NCBI GenBank assembly: GCA_038522945.1
Contig: JBCBJV010000008.1
Span: forward strand, 1-64,000
Source: MED-G105 sp038522945
GTDB taxonomy: Bacteria; Pseudomonadota; Alphaproteobacteria; Caulobacterales; Parvularculaceae
Direction of reading: 5' to 3'
DNA length: 64,000 nucleotides
Position numbers and translations under genes: made by a program. Under the pieces are notes generated by a model. That model made no database searches, was not told the DNA's origin, and saw nothing but the letters and a program-made list of their open reading frames with translations. Numbering within the stretch: position 1 is the first letter of the stretch; every line of letters starts with the position of its first letter. Below are positions 1 to 8,388 of this stretch, piece by piece.

Positions 1-61
1 ATTCTCAGACTGCCCAACCTCGCAAAGCCTTCCACTTTCAAAGCCTCAAGAAAGAGACCCC

Positions 62-1549
62 ATGAAGATATCGTTTGCAAAATCAATTCCCGCCAAAACA
101 GACATTTTGGTCATACCGGTTTTTGAGAACGCGGACTTCTCTCCAGCATTACAAGATCTCGATGCAGCGGCGGACGGCGCAGTTTCGGCTGCGGCCAAAG
201 CACAAAAGTTTAAAGGCGCTGCCGGCAAAAGTCTTAATTTGATCGGTTTGCCGGGAATCGAAGCAGGTCGGTTATTGCTACTCGGCGCTGGCAAACAATC
301 GGACCTGAACACTGACACTGCAGAAAAGATTGGCGGACGGGCGATTGCGGCTACCCCATTGACGGCCAAAACCATTGCCTTCGCCCTTGACGGGTTTGGA
401 GGGGTTGAAACAAGCGCTGATGAGGCCGCGGCGCATGTTGCTCTCGGTGCACGTCTGCGTTCTTACCGGTTCGACAAATACCACACATTGCTGGAAGCAG
501 ACAAAAAGCCAGCCCTAGAAAAACTGGTGATTGTCGGGGCGCCAACGGGTGCGAAGCCGGCATTTGCCCCGCTCGATAAAATGGCGGACGGCGTCTTCCT
601 CACCCGTGATCTGGTCTCTGAGCCTGCCAATATTCTTTACCCGGAAAGCTTTGCCAAGCGCTGCGAGGAACTTCAAGAGCTCGGGATCAAAGTCACCGTC
701 CTCGGCGAAGCCCAAATGAAGAAGCTCGGTATGGGCTCTCTTCTGGGCGTGGGGCAGGGTTCAATTCGCGAATCTAAACTCGTCGCGATGGAATGGATGG
801 GCGGCAAAAAAACAGACCCGACTGTGGCGTTTGTCGGTAAGGGCGTCACGTTTGATACCGGCGGGATATCCCTGAAGCCTGGGCCCGGCATGGAGGACAT
901 GAAATGGGACATGGGCGGTGCTGGTGCGGTTACTGGTGCCATGGCAGCCCTCGCGGGCCGCAAAGCAAAAGCCAATGTGGTTGGCGTCATCGGTCTGGTT
1001 GAAAACATGCCCGACGGTAATGCCCAACGGCCCGGTGATGTCGTGACGGCGATGTCCGGGAAGACCATTGAAATCCTGAACACAGACGCAGAAGGGCGGC
1101 TTGTGCTGGCCGACGCGATCTGGTGGACCCAAGAGAAGTACAAGCCGGAAGTGGTGATCGACCTTGCCACCCTAACCGGGGCGATCATCATTTCCCTTGC
1201 CCATGAACACGCTGGCGTTTTCACCAGCGATGATGACCTCTGGACTCAGATCAATCAGGCGGGGACAAGTTCGAAAGATACTGTTTGGCGCATGCCGCTC
1301 TCCAAAGCTCACTACGACATGATCAAGTCTCCCATTGCCGACATGAAAAATATCGGCGGCCGGGAAGGAGGCTCTTCTACGGCAGCAGCATTCATCGGCA
1401 ATTTCGTAAAGGAAGGGCAATCGTGGGCACATATCGACATTGCAGGCATGGCCTGGAACAAGAAAGATAGCCCAACGTGCCCAAAAGGTGGCTCAGGCTA
1501 TGGTGTCCGCCTACTGAACGATTTTGTTGCGCAGAACTACGAAGGGTAG
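62..1549 (+). CDS. pepA: Leucyl aminopeptidase (M17 family)
   Basis: This 495-residue protein matches a cytosolic aminopeptidase that removes N-terminal residues using two metal ions. The N-terminal macro-like domain spans roughly residues 1-160 and the catalytic domain follows. The family signature NTDAEGRL is present near residue 340, and the metal and catalytic region around GKGVTFDTGG is intact. The length is normal for bacterial PepA. The ATG is preceded by AAGAAAGAGA, a usable ribosome site. Only 61 bases precede it in the window, so its promoter is not fully visible. A short convergent gene begins its stop 7 bases after this one. In many alphaproteobacteria pepA lies beside holC, as here. 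Identification is secure. Confidence 0.96.
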   Translation: MKISFAKSIPAKTDILVIPVFENADFSPALQDLDAAADGAVSAAAKAQKFKGAAGKSLNLIGLPGIEAGRLLLLGAGKQSDLNTDTAEKIGGRAIAATPLTAKTIAFALDGFGGVETSADEAAAHVALGARLRSYRFDKYHTLLEADKKPALEKLVIVGAPTGAKPAFAPLDKMADGVFLTRDLVSEPANILYPESFAKRCEELQELGIKVTVLGEAQMKKLGMGSLLGVGQGSIRESKLVAMEWMGGKKTDPTVAFVGKGVTFDTGGISLKPGPGMEDMKWDMGGAGAVTGAMAALAGRKAKANVVGVIGLVENMPDGNAQRPGDVVTAMSGKTIEILNTDAEGRLVLADAIWWTQEKYKPEVVIDLATLTGAIIISLAHEHAGVFTSDDDLWTQINQAGTSSKDTVWRMPLSKAHYDMIKSPIADMKNIGGREGGSSTAAAFIGNFVKEGQSWAHIDIAGMAWNKKDSPTCPKGGSGYGVRLLNDFVAQNYEG

Positions 1550-1556
1550 CCTCTCG

Positions 1557-2000
1557 TTACTTCAACCATCTCGCACGGCGCGCGTGTCGCGCGAGGATGA
1601 GCAGGCCAATCGCAACAAGCGCAATAAACGACGGTAGAACAAGGGCGCCTGCGCCCATCACCGCAACTGCATTCAGCACAAAGATCGATGTGCCGAATTG
1701 AACAAGTATCAGCCCAAGTGAGGCAGCGAGGATTGGCCCCGCAAGTTTACGGCGCAACAGCAACAAAACCGCCCCGGCTAAACCGGTGAAGACCGCCATG
1801 GCATAGACGCCGGTCAACCAGGCGGGGGTCGCGTCGATCATCGCGCGCTGGGCTTCCGGCAAGGCCGCAATTGCCTCAGCGCTCATGGTCACTTGCGCCA
1901 GATAGGACCCGACACCGATCAAATTCCAAAGGATCCCAAGGCCGGCGGCAAGCTGGAACCAGCGCGGCACGCTGCCCAGCTTTTCTGTTTGTTCGAGCAC
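1557..2000 (-). CDS. Four-helix membrane protein of unknown function
   Basis: A 147-residue protein with four predicted membrane helices, at about residues 15-37, 60-82, 88-105 and 110-135, and a basic C-terminal tail (RHARRARWLK) that is probably cytoplasmic. I recognise no enzyme motif. The start is GTG and is well supported by a perfect GGAGG five bases upstream. It is convergent with pepA and divergent from holC, and it interrupts the usual pepA-holC neighbourhood. Its promoter must lie in the 139 bases between it and holC. Confidence 0.75.
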   Translation of the reverse strand: MLEQTEKLGSVPRWFQLAAGLGILWNLIGVGSYLAQVTMSAEAIAALPEAQRAMIDATPAWLTGVYAMAVFTGLAGAVLLLLRRKLAGPILAASLGLILVQFGTSIFVLNAVAVMGAGALVLPSFIALVAIGLLILARHARRARWLK

Positions 2001-2139
2001 GTTAGCCTCCCATTATTGTTCTTGTATGGACAAGAGAGTGAAATGTACGACGCGTGGCGTCAAGCATCGCTCGCGTCAACGCGAAGGGCCCAGAAACAAG
2101 CGCATTGCCAGAATTCTGCTCTCGCGCTAAGCATCTTCC

Positions 2140-2598
2140 GTGAGCGAGGTACTGTTCTATCATTTGGAAAAAGCGGGGCTGGAAAGCGTTCTGCCCGGAC
2201 TTTTGCAGAAAAGCCTGGAGCGCGGTTGGCGCGCTCTTGTGCGCTGCACATCACCTGCGACCGCGGAAAAGCTGGACGAGTTTCTGTGGACCTTCAGCGA
2301 CGAGAGCTTTCTTCCCCATGGGATTTTGACGGGCGATCAGGCATCTGACGAAACTGAAGTTCTTATTTGCAGTGAGCGGCATTTACCCGAAGGCACAGGC
2401 ATTCTTTTCCTAGTGGACCAAGCAACCGCTGAGGCCGAAGAAATTGCCCAAACCGAGCGAACCGTCGTTATCTTCGATGGCCGCAGCGAAGAGGCACTTT
2501 CGGCTGCTCGCACCTATTGGAAAAGCCTTAAATCATCCGATCACGATCTGACCTATTGGCAGCAGAATCGTGCAGGTAAATGGGAACAGAAGGCATAA
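2140..2598 (+). CDS. holC: DNA polymerase III chi subunit
   Basis: A 152-residue protein that resembles HolC, the clamp-loader accessory subunit linking the polymerase III holoenzyme to single-stranded DNA-binding protein. It opens with SEVLFYHLEK, typical of the family. The pattern of a glycine/tryptophan segment (ERGWRALVRC) followed by LDEFLWTF and SFLPHG also fits. The start is GTG without an obvious ribosome site, so the exact start is less certain than the identity. It precedes phhA by 41 bases on the same strand and may be cotranscribed with it. The usual neighbour pepA is just upstream. Confidence 0.88.
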   Translation: MSEVLFYHLEKAGLESVLPGLLQKSLERGWRALVRCTSPATAEKLDEFLWTFSDESFLPHGILTGDQASDETEVLICSERHLPEGTGILFLVDQATAEAEEIAQTERTVVIFDGRSEEALSAARTYWKSLKSSDHDLTYWQQNRAGKWEQKA

Positions 2599-2639
2599 AT
2601 TGATCTTCAATCCACAGCCAGATCTGCTACCTTCTGGTT

Positions 2640-3521
2640 ATGACAACACCCGTCGACCAAAACCCGCCCGCTAATCCCTTCGCTGCAAATACGACCCACG
2701 CCTTGCGTGGGAATTATGAAGACATGGCTGCGGATTACACCGTGCCGCAAAAAATGTCAGCGTATACTGATGAAGAGCACGCCCGGTGGCGGTTTCTTTT
2801 TGAACGACAAAGCAAACTTCTGCCGGGAATTGCTGCTGATGAATTTATTGAGGGCCTGGAAAAACTTGATGCAGCTGGCGGCATACCGTCGCTGGATGCT
2901 GCGAACAAGGTAATAGCTGAAGCCACCGGCTGGCAGCTTGTCGCTGTACCCGGACTAATTCCGGACGACGTCTTTTTTGATCACCTTGCCAATCGGCGCT
3001 TTCCGGTCGCCTTGTGGATACGCCGCGAAGATGAGCTGGACTACCTCGTTGAGCCGGACATCTTCCACGATTTTTTTGGCCACGTGCCACTACTATTGAA
3101 TCCGGTGTTCGCAGGCTACATGGAAAAGTATGGCAAGGGCGGGCCTAAAGCGTTGAAGCACAATGCCCAGCATATGCTTGCAAGGCTTTATTGGTACATT
3201 GTGGAATTCGGTCTTATTCAGACCCCGGAGGGCTTACGCGCCTTTGGGGCGGGCATGCTGTCTTCCAAGGACGAGACCATTTACTCGTTGCAAAGTCCCA
3301 AGCCCCACCGCATCGGCTTTGACCTCGTCCGTATTCTGCGCACCAATTACATGGTGGATGATTTTCAGAAGACATATTTCGTGGTGGACAGCTTCCAGCA
3401 GCTATTTGAAATTTGCGATACCGATTTCACGCCCCACTATGAGCAGTATGCGGAAGACGAGGGGATCGACCCTGAGCAAGTGCTAGACGGTGACCGGGTG
3501 ATTTCGCGGGGGCAGTTTTAA
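2640..3521 (+). CDS. phhA: Phenylalanine 4-monooxygenase
   Basis: A 293-residue aromatic amino acid hydroxylase that converts phenylalanine to tyrosine using tetrahydropterin, oxygen and non-haem iron. The iron-binding motif HDFFGHVPLL is intact (two histidines five residues apart), and a conserved downstream glutamate lies in the YWYIVEFGL segment. The length is typical of bacterial single-domain enzymes, with no N-terminal ACT regulatory domain. The ATG lacks a strong ribosome site. It follows holC closely. A weak inverted repeat (CTACCC/GGGTAG) lies about 10 bases after the stop but has no T-run. Confidence 0.95.
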   Translation: MTTPVDQNPPANPFAANTTHALRGNYEDMAADYTVPQKMSAYTDEEHARWRFLFERQSKLLPGIAADEFIEGLEKLDAAGGIPSLDAANKVIAEATGWQLVAVPGLIPDDVFFDHLANRRFPVALWIRREDELDYLVEPDIFHDFFGHVPLLLNPVFAGYMEKYGKGGPKALKHNAQHMLARLYWYIVEFGLIQTPEGLRAFGAGMLSSKDETIYSLQSPKPHRIGFDLVRILRTNYMVDDFQKTYFVVDSFQQLFEICDTDFTPHYEQYAEDEGIDPEQVLDGDRVISRGQF

Positions 3522-3618
3522 ATCGGCGCTACCCAAACACCTCCGGGTAGGGCCGTCGTGTCTTCGATTTTTGAGCACACGCCACGATCACAAGTTTTGC
3601 TTCGATCTTGAGACATGA

Positions 3619-4371
3619 CTAGCGAGATACCTCAGGTGAGCGGTGCTGATGTTTCGTGAACGGAACCAACATAGGCACACGATCGCGATAGTTTGCGTAG
3701 GTCTGACCGTGTTCAGCCAAAAGATCTCGTTCTTCGAATTGCAGAGCCATCAAGATATAGAAGGTCATTCCGCCGGCAAAGATTAGTCTACCCAGGCTCA
3801 TGTCTGGTGTTGCCCAGAACGCTATTATGAACCCCAGCATAAGCGGATGGCGCACAAGCTTATACATCCAGCTTTCTTTGTAAGCTGGCGACCGAGGCTG
3901 GATCTTCTTCAAGAATTCAAACACTTGCTGAAGACCGAAAAGGTGAAAGTGATTGATGGCGAAGGTTGAGGCCAAGACCAGCCCCCATCCAAAGGCCGCC
4001 AATGACCAAAGCATTGGCGTCCAAATCCCCTCCAGGGACCAGATGCTCAATGGTATCGGCTGCCACGCCCACATCAGCAGCCCAAGTGAAACCGAAGATG
4101 CCAACACGTAGGTTGAGCGCTCAAGTGGCTTGGGAACGATTTTGGTCCAAACACGCTTGAACCATGGCCGCGACATAATGGAATGCTGCATTCCAAAAAG
4201 TAAGATGAGGGCAAAATCCACCGCAAACCCCAACAGATAAGAGTTTGAAGGTCCGCTATCGACCCCTTTCGGTGCCAAACCGCCCGATAGGAATGCAATG
4301 AGATACAAGAACACCAATAGAAACGCTGTGTAGCAATTGGCACCGTAAACAAATCCAATGACCCGGTACAC
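3619..4371 (-). CDS. mddA: Probable methanethiol S-methyltransferase (MddA-like, NnrU/ICMT superfamily)
   Basis: A 250-residue integral membrane protein with about five to six hydrophobic helices. It has the C-terminal isoprenylcysteine-methyltransferase-like signature MYKLVRHPLMLGFIIAFWATPDM followed by FEERDLL and YANYRDRVPML. This arrangement matches the MddA group, which methylates methanethiol to dimethyl sulfide with S-adenosylmethionine. I choose the GTG at 4371 because it has a perfect AAGGAG five bases upstream (4377-4382). An upstream ATG at 4407 has no such site and would crowd the divergent regulator. The related NnrU proteins are an alternative, so substrate is inferred. The divergent AraC-type gene may control it. 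Confidence 0.72.
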   Translation of the reverse strand: MYRVIGFVYGANCYTAFLLVFLYLIAFLSGGLAPKGVDSGPSNSYLLGFAVDFALILLFGMQHSIMSRPWFKRVWTKIVPKPLERSTYVLASSVSLGLLMWAWQPIPLSIWSLEGIWTPMLWSLAAFGWGLVLASTFAINHFHLFGLQQVFEFLKKIQPRSPAYKESWMYKLVRHPLMLGFIIAFWATPDMSLGRLIFAGGMTFYILMALQFEERDLLAEHGQTYANYRDRVPMLVPFTKHQHRSPEVSR

Positions 4372-4376
4372 GAGGG

Positions 4377-4382
4377 CTCCTT
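4377..4382 (-). promoter_or_regulatory. Ribosome binding site deciding the mddA-like start
   Basis: The minus strand reads AAGGAG here, five bases before a GTG at 4371. No comparable site precedes the in-frame ATG at 4407, so the shorter protein is favoured. That leaves 77 bases to the divergent AraC-type gene. Confidence 0.65.
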
Positions 4383-4448
4383 TCTTTGCAGATCTACGAG
4401 ACCCCATTTCTAGATCTTCGTGATGAAGGCCGGTATGATCGCAAGACC

Positions 4449-5459
4449 ATGACTTCTGACCGAGCGACCATTTTACTCAATGAGGAGCGTCGGCGACTGC
4501 TCGCCGATGTATTGCTGACGTCTCGTCTGCTCGGCGGTATCTATATGTATGCGGAGTATACAGCTCCATGGTGTATGAACTCCAAACTGTCGAGCGAGCC
4601 TTTCGCTCCTTTCGTTGCCAATGCCCCATCAATGATCGGGTACCACTATTTGCTTGAGGGGGAGATTTGGGCCGAATGCGACAATATCGGACCAATCCGG
4701 GTGCGGGCGGGCGAAGCGTTGCTCTTTCCACGGAGTGACGCCCATTTGGTTGGATCAAACCTTGACCTCCCGCCGGTCTTTGGTGACGACATCATCAAGC
4801 CGCCAACTGGGCAGGGGCTTTATAGAATATGCCACGGCGGCGGCGGGGATAAGGCGATCTTTATCTGTGGCTTCCTCGGTTGCGATGTAACTACCAGCAA
4901 TCCAGTTATTAGAACGCTCCCACCCATGATGATTGTCCGCTTCGAAGAGGCGGGTACAGACCAATGGGTTCGGTCCTCCTTCCGTCTCGCTGTAGAACAA
5001 GCCAGTACGATGGTCCCAGGCGCTTCTCCAAGCCTTGCTCGGTTGTCAGAGCTTTTGTTACTGGAGGCTGTCGCCGCTTATGCAAGTCAATTGCAACCAG
5101 AGGAAGCAGGATGGATCGCTGGGCTTCGCGATCCTGTCGTGTCAAAGGCGCTGGCAAAGTTGCATTCTGAGTTTTCGCGCAATTGGACGCTTGATGATTT
5201 GTGTTCAGAAGTTGGTGCATCGCGCACGAGCCTTGTCGATCGGTTTAATCGTCTGGTTGGCGAGGCGCCCATGACATACCTTTCGAACTGGCGGCTTGAT
5301 GCTGCAGCACGGCAGCTTTCCCAGACAACGCTTTCTATCGCGCAGATTTCCGCAAACGTGGGATATGAATCGCCGGAGGCGTTCTCACGTGCATTCAAAC
5401 GACGATACAGGGTGCCTCCTGCAACGTGGCGGTCTTCCAAACGCGATCCTATGCAGTGA
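4449..5459 (+). CDS. AraC-family transcriptional regulator with cupin sensor domain
   Basis: A 336-residue regulator. The N-terminal half (about residues 20-190) resembles the cupin-type AraC ligand-binding domain, with YTAPWCMNSKL and YHYLLEGEIW segments and a glycine-rich GEALLFPRSDAHLVG stretch. The C-terminal third carries the two helix-turn-helix AraC DNA-binding domain, visible as WTLDDLCSEVGASRTSLVDRF and later IAQISANVGYESPEAFSRAFKRRY. The ATG at 4449 is chosen; an in-frame TTG farther upstream would overlap the divergent gene. The effector is unknown. Divergence from the mddA-like gene suggests it regulates that gene, but this is inference. It ends 20 bases before the convergent pspF stop. 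Confidence 0.85.
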   Translation: MTSDRATILLNEERRRLLADVLLTSRLLGGIYMYAEYTAPWCMNSKLSSEPFAPFVANAPSMIGYHYLLEGEIWAECDNIGPIRVRAGEALLFPRSDAHLVGSNLDLPPVFGDDIIKPPTGQGLYRICHGGGGDKAIFICGFLGCDVTTSNPVIRTLPPMMIVRFEEAGTDQWVRSSFRLAVEQASTMVPGASPSLARLSELLLLEAVAAYASQLQPEEAGWIAGLRDPVVSKALAKLHSEFSRNWTLDDLCSEVGASRTSLVDRFNRLVGEAPMTYLSNWRLDAAARQLSQTTLSIAQISANVGYESPEAFSRAFKRRYRVPPATWRSSKRDPMQ

Positions 5460-5479
5460 TACGGAGAATAGACCATTCC

Positions 5480-6535
5480 TCACGACAGATCATGCTTTCT
5501 CACCAATCCGCGCATCTGGTGGTAGGTGAGCTGCAACAAGCCCGCGGCGTTTTTCTGGCTGCCGCCGGTTTCTGCAAGGGCGTTTTCAACCGCCTCTTTT
5601 TCAATGCTATCCAGCCACTGCCTTAAATCATAATGACCGCTGGGATGCTCACGGCGGTCCTCGTGCGGGCCAGGTTCGTTCGTCGTGCTATTGATATGAT
5701 GTTGGGAACTTGGGACATCTAAATCACTTGCAATTGCAGCAGGGAGAGCTTCGCCCTCGGCGAAGGGGTCGATAACCACCTCTTCGATGGGGCCGGATCG
5801 ATCGTCTGCGAACCATCGGTAAACAGATCGCTCGGCAGCGTTTTTCAGCTCCCTGACATTTCCCGGCCAGCGATAGGTGAGAAGTGCGCGGGTTGCTTCC
5901 GGGGAAAACCCCGGGAAGCCTTCACCGATTTCGCTGGCAATCGAGGCACCGAAATGAGCGGCGAGGAGGGGAATATCTTCTTTCCGTGTGCGCAATGGTG
6001 GTGCCTTGATGACGTCGAACGCCAACCGGTCCAGGAGGTCTGCGCGAAACCGGCCATCTTGCGAGGCGGCTCGCAGATCAATATTCGCGGCCGCCACAAT
6101 ACGCACATCAACGGTCAGGGTCTTGTCGCCGCCAACCCGCTCGAACTCGCCATATTCAATGACCCGCAGTAATTTTTCCTGCACCCGCAGGGAGGCGCTC
6201 GCGATTTCATCCAGAAATAACGTGCCGCCATTCGCACGCTCAAAGCGGCCGACATGGCGTTTTTGCGCGCCTGTGAATGCACCCGCCTCATGGCCAAATA
6301 GCTCGCTGTCGAGGAGGTCGTCAGAAAGCGCGGCGCAATTTACCTTCACATACGGCCCTTCCCACCGCGGCGACAGGAAGTGGATCCTAGAGGCGAAAAG
6401 CTCCTTCCCGGAGCCTCGTTCGCCCACCACCAATAGCGGTCGATCAAGCGATGCCGCCGATGACGCATGGGCTAAGGCATCAAGGAAAATCGGCGCTTCG
6501 CCAATTGGCTCGGTGAGGTTTGCTTGTGGTGCCAT
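5480..6535 (-). CDS. pspF: Phage shock operon activator, sigma-54 dependent
   Basis: A 351-residue AAA+ activator of sigma-54 RNA polymerase. Residues 38-45 form the Walker A motif (GERGSGKE), GAFTGA is at 85-90, and TLFLDEI follows as Walker B. A Fis-type helix-turn-helix occupies the C-terminus (GSQKNAAGLLQLTYHQMRGLVRK). There is no N-terminal receiver or GAF domain, as expected for PspF, which is held inactive by PspA binding. It is divergent from the psp operon, and the 211-base gap contains a sigma-54 promoter facing the operon. A linker of about 60 residues between the AAA+ and DNA-binding parts is rich in acidic residues, prolines and histidines. Confidence 0.93.
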   Translation of the reverse strand: MAPQANLTEPIGEAPIFLDALAHASSAASLDRPLLVVGERGSGKELFASRIHFLSPRWEGPYVKVNCAALSDDLLDSELFGHEAGAFTGAQKRHVGRFERANGGTLFLDEIASASLRVQEKLLRVIEYGEFERVGGDKTLTVDVRIVAAANIDLRAASQDGRFRADLLDRLAFDVIKAPPLRTRKEDIPLLAAHFGASIASEIGEGFPGFSPEATRALLTYRWPGNVRELKNAAERSVYRWFADDRSGPIEEVVIDPFAEGEALPAAIASDLDVPSSQHHINSTTNEPGPHEDRREHPSGHYDLRQWLDSIEKEAVENALAETGGSQKNAAGLLQLTYHQMRGLVRKHDLS

Positions 6536-6668
6536 AGGTGAAATATACTCATAGAAGAAGGTAATTTCTACTTCTTTGAAGGTGAATTTTGTCTTTCTGC
6601 TCTTGGCGCGGAATCCGTCCAGAATTAATTATGCAACAAAAACAATATACTAGAGAATTAATCGAGAG

Positions 6669-6685
6669 TTGGCACGCCCCCTGCA
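6669..6685 (+). promoter_or_regulatory. Sigma-54 promoter of the psp operon
   Basis: The sequence TTGGCACGCCCCCTGCA matches the sigma-54 consensus TGGCACG-N4-TTGC. GG lies at 6671-6672 and GC at 6683-6684, the required 12-base spacing. The predicted start site is near 6696, giving a leader of about 50 bases before the first small gene. The A+T-rich stretch at about 6621-6665 could hold PspF or IHF sites, but I cannot identify them exactly. The adjacent divergent gene encodes the sigma-54 activator PspF, which supports this call. Confidence 0.88.
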
Positions 6686-6746
6686 ATGGATAGGTTAACT
6701 CGCCGCGGAAATGAGGCGGCAAGTCTGAACCGAGGAGATGAAACGA

Positions 6747-6881
6747 ATGACTTACTCAAGCAGATATCGCGAAGATGATGCTTATTGGGATGCCAGATTG
6801 CGCCGCGCCGTTCGTGGACGAGAAGGCTTTGCCTGGGGCGCCTTCTTCATCGGTTTCATTCTCGGCGGCATTATCTTTTAA
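6747..6881 (+). CDS. Small membrane protein, first gene of the psp operon
   Basis: A 44-residue reading frame starting at ATG 6747 with GAGGAG nine bases upstream. The N-terminal half is polar and charged (MTYSSRYREDDAYWDARLRR). The C-terminal half is one hydrophobic helix, about residues 27-44, with small residues (GAFFIGFILGGIIF). It ends 14 bases before pspA and lies directly downstream of the sigma-54 promoter, so it is probably induced with the phage shock genes. I do not recognise a named family. The good ribosome site, the helix and the position argue for a real gene. An in-frame ATG three codons upstream overlaps the ribosome site and is less likely. Confidence 0.65.
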   Translation: MTYSSRYREDDAYWDARLRRAVRGREGFAWGAFFIGFILGGIIF

Positions 6882-6895
6882 GGGAGGCAGGAACG

Positions 6896-7570
6896 ATGGG
6901 TGTATTTTCACGACTGACCGACATAATCAATTCGAACATCAATTCCATGCTGGATAAGGCGGAAGATCCTGAAAAGATCGTGCGGCTCATCATCCAGGAG
7001 ATGGAAGACACGCTTGTCGAGGTGCGCTCCCGCGCGGCTCGCTCGATTGCCGACAAGAAGGAAGTTGAGCGCAAGAAGGCCGAATTCGAAGCGCGCGTTA
7101 CCGAGTGGGACAACAAAGCAGAGTTGGCGATCACCAAAGGCCGGGATGACCTTGCCAGAGGGGCGATCGCAGCCAAGCGTAAAGCACAGGAAATGGTTGA
7201 TCTTTTTGCCAAAGAGCTGGACGCCATTGAGCGCAGCCTTGCGAAAACCAATGACGATCTCAGCAAACTGCAGAGCAAGCTGAAAGAAGCCAAGGCCAAG
7301 CAGCGCAGCATGGAGATCCGTCGGACCGCGGCGTCAGAGAGCATTAAGATCAATCGACAAGTCTATGATGAGCGTATCGATGACGCGATGGATCGCTATG
7401 AGCGCTGGGAACGCAAGGTCGATGAACTAGAAGCAGAAGCAGAAAGCTATGTGATGGGTCGGCCGAAGTCCCTTGAAGATGAGTTCAAAGAACTCGAAGT
7501 CGAGGATGACATCAACGCGGAGTTCGAAGCGCTCAAAAAGCGGATCGCTGACCGCACAAGAGCAATCTAA
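6896..7570 (+). CDS. pspA: Phage shock protein A
   Basis: A 224-residue PspA/IM30 family protein, almost entirely alpha-helical coiled coil. It begins GVFSRLTDIINSNINSMLDKAEDPEK, a textbook PspA amphipathic helix and first hairpin. PspA oligomerises on the inner membrane to counter proton leakage and inhibits PspF in unstressed cells. The ATG has AGGGAGG eight bases upstream. It is the second gene of the operon behind the 44-residue membrane protein and precedes pspB by 30 bases. The sequence is full length with no anomalies. Confidence 0.96.
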   Translation: MGVFSRLTDIINSNINSMLDKAEDPEKIVRLIIQEMEDTLVEVRSRAARSIADKKEVERKKAEFEARVTEWDNKAELAITKGRDDLARGAIAAKRKAQEMVDLFAKELDAIERSLAKTNDDLSKLQSKLKEAKAKQRSMEIRRTAASESIKINRQVYDERIDDAMDRYERWERKVDELEAEAESYVMGRPKSLEDEFKELEVEDDINAEFEALKKRIADRTRAI

Positions 7571-7600
7571 TCCTGACGGGAGAGAAGGGGACTAAAGGTC

Positions 7601-7846
7601 ATGGATGAAGGACCATTTATCGTTGCGATCGTCGCGATCCTGTTTGTCGGCTTGCCCGCCACGATCATGCACTACCTGACGGAATGGCGGAAATCGAAAA
7701 TGCCGTCAGCAGACGATGAGCGCCTTGTGGACGATCTCTGGCGCACTGCGCAGCGGCTTGAGCGCCGTGTGGAGGCGCTGGAGACCATTCTCGACAAGGA
7801 AGCACCAAAGTGGCGTGATGACTATCCGGAGCGGCCCAATGCCTAA
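7601..7846 (+). CDS. pspB: Phage shock protein B
   Basis: An 81-residue protein with one N-terminal membrane helix (about residues 5-25) and a cytoplasmic coiled-coil tail containing LWRTAQRLERRVEALETIL, the recognisable PspB core. With PspC it senses envelope stress and relieves PspA inhibition of PspF. Its last eight bases overlap the start of pspC, which suggests translational coupling. The segment SADDERLVDDLWRTAQRLE is a close family match. Confidence 0.92.
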   Translation: MDEGPFIVAIVAILFVGLPATIMHYLTEWRKSKMPSADDERLVDDLWRTAQRLERRVEALETILDKEAPKWRDDYPERPNA

Positions 7847-8324
7847 GCAGCATCACCACCATCATCATTACTACTATGACGATCGGGGCAACCGCCGCCA
7901 CGGCTATGCGTTTCACGCTGGCGAGCCCGGCCCTGGCCCCAATCGCCACCGCCTTTATCGCAATATGCGCGATGGCAAGATCGCCGGGGTATGCGCGGGA
8001 TTGGCTGATTACTTTGGGATCGATGTGAAATGGGTCCGCGTCGCGCTGATCTTTTCGGTTCTGATGTCCGGTACCCTGACGATCTTTGGCTACATCGTGG
8101 CGGCCATGGTGCTAAAGCCCGGCGAGCCAATGGCGATGCGCTATGGGGATCCGGAGGAAGAGCGGTTCTGGCGCACTTACTCAGTTCGCCCAAAAGCGAC
8201 TTTTTCAGAACTAAAGCACCGCTTTCGCGCGCTTGATGCTCGGGTCACCGACATGGAACGCGCTGTGACGTCGGACGAGTTTGGCCTGAGACGGGAGTTC
8301 CGCAACCTTGAGAGAGGGGTGTAA
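7839..8324 (+). CDS. pspC: Phage shock protein C with histidine-rich N-terminus
   Basis: A 161-residue protein whose central PspC domain (about residues 35-95) shows RNMRDGKIAGVCAGLADYFGIDVKWVRV followed by a membrane helix (LIFSVLMSGTLTIFGYIVAAMVL). The N-terminus is odd: six histidines and then three tyrosines follow MPKQ. The C-terminus (about 115-161) is charged and probably coiled, with LKHRFRALDARVTDMERAV. The ATG at 7839 lies inside the end of pspB. PspC is the membrane sensor that binds PspA on stress. Whether the His/Tyr tract binds metal is not known. Confidence 0.92.
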   Translation: MPKQHHHHHHYYYDDRGNRRHGYAFHAGEPGPGPNRHRLYRNMRDGKIAGVCAGLADYFGIDVKWVRVALIFSVLMSGTLTIFGYIVAAMVLKPGEPMAMRYGDPEEERFWRTYSVRPKATFSELKHRFRALDARVTDMERAVTSDEFGLRREFRNLERGV

Positions 8325-8388
8325 CGCGGAACCGAGACGGGGGTTGAGGCGGCTAAGGTGTGTAGACGCCGACCCCAAGAAGAGAGGT

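Noticed and set aside
673..1224. 183-residue minus-strand frame inside pepA
   Set aside because: Fully antisense to a well-supported enzyme, with Pro/Arg/Ser-rich composition typical of a shadow frame.
3530..3551. CTACCC/GGGTAG inverted repeat after phhA as a terminator
   Set aside because: The stem is short, the loop long and no T-run follows.
5988..6554. 188-residue plus-strand frame opposite pspF
   Set aside because: Antisense to conserved AAA+ motifs, Arg/Ser/Pro rich, no ribosome site.
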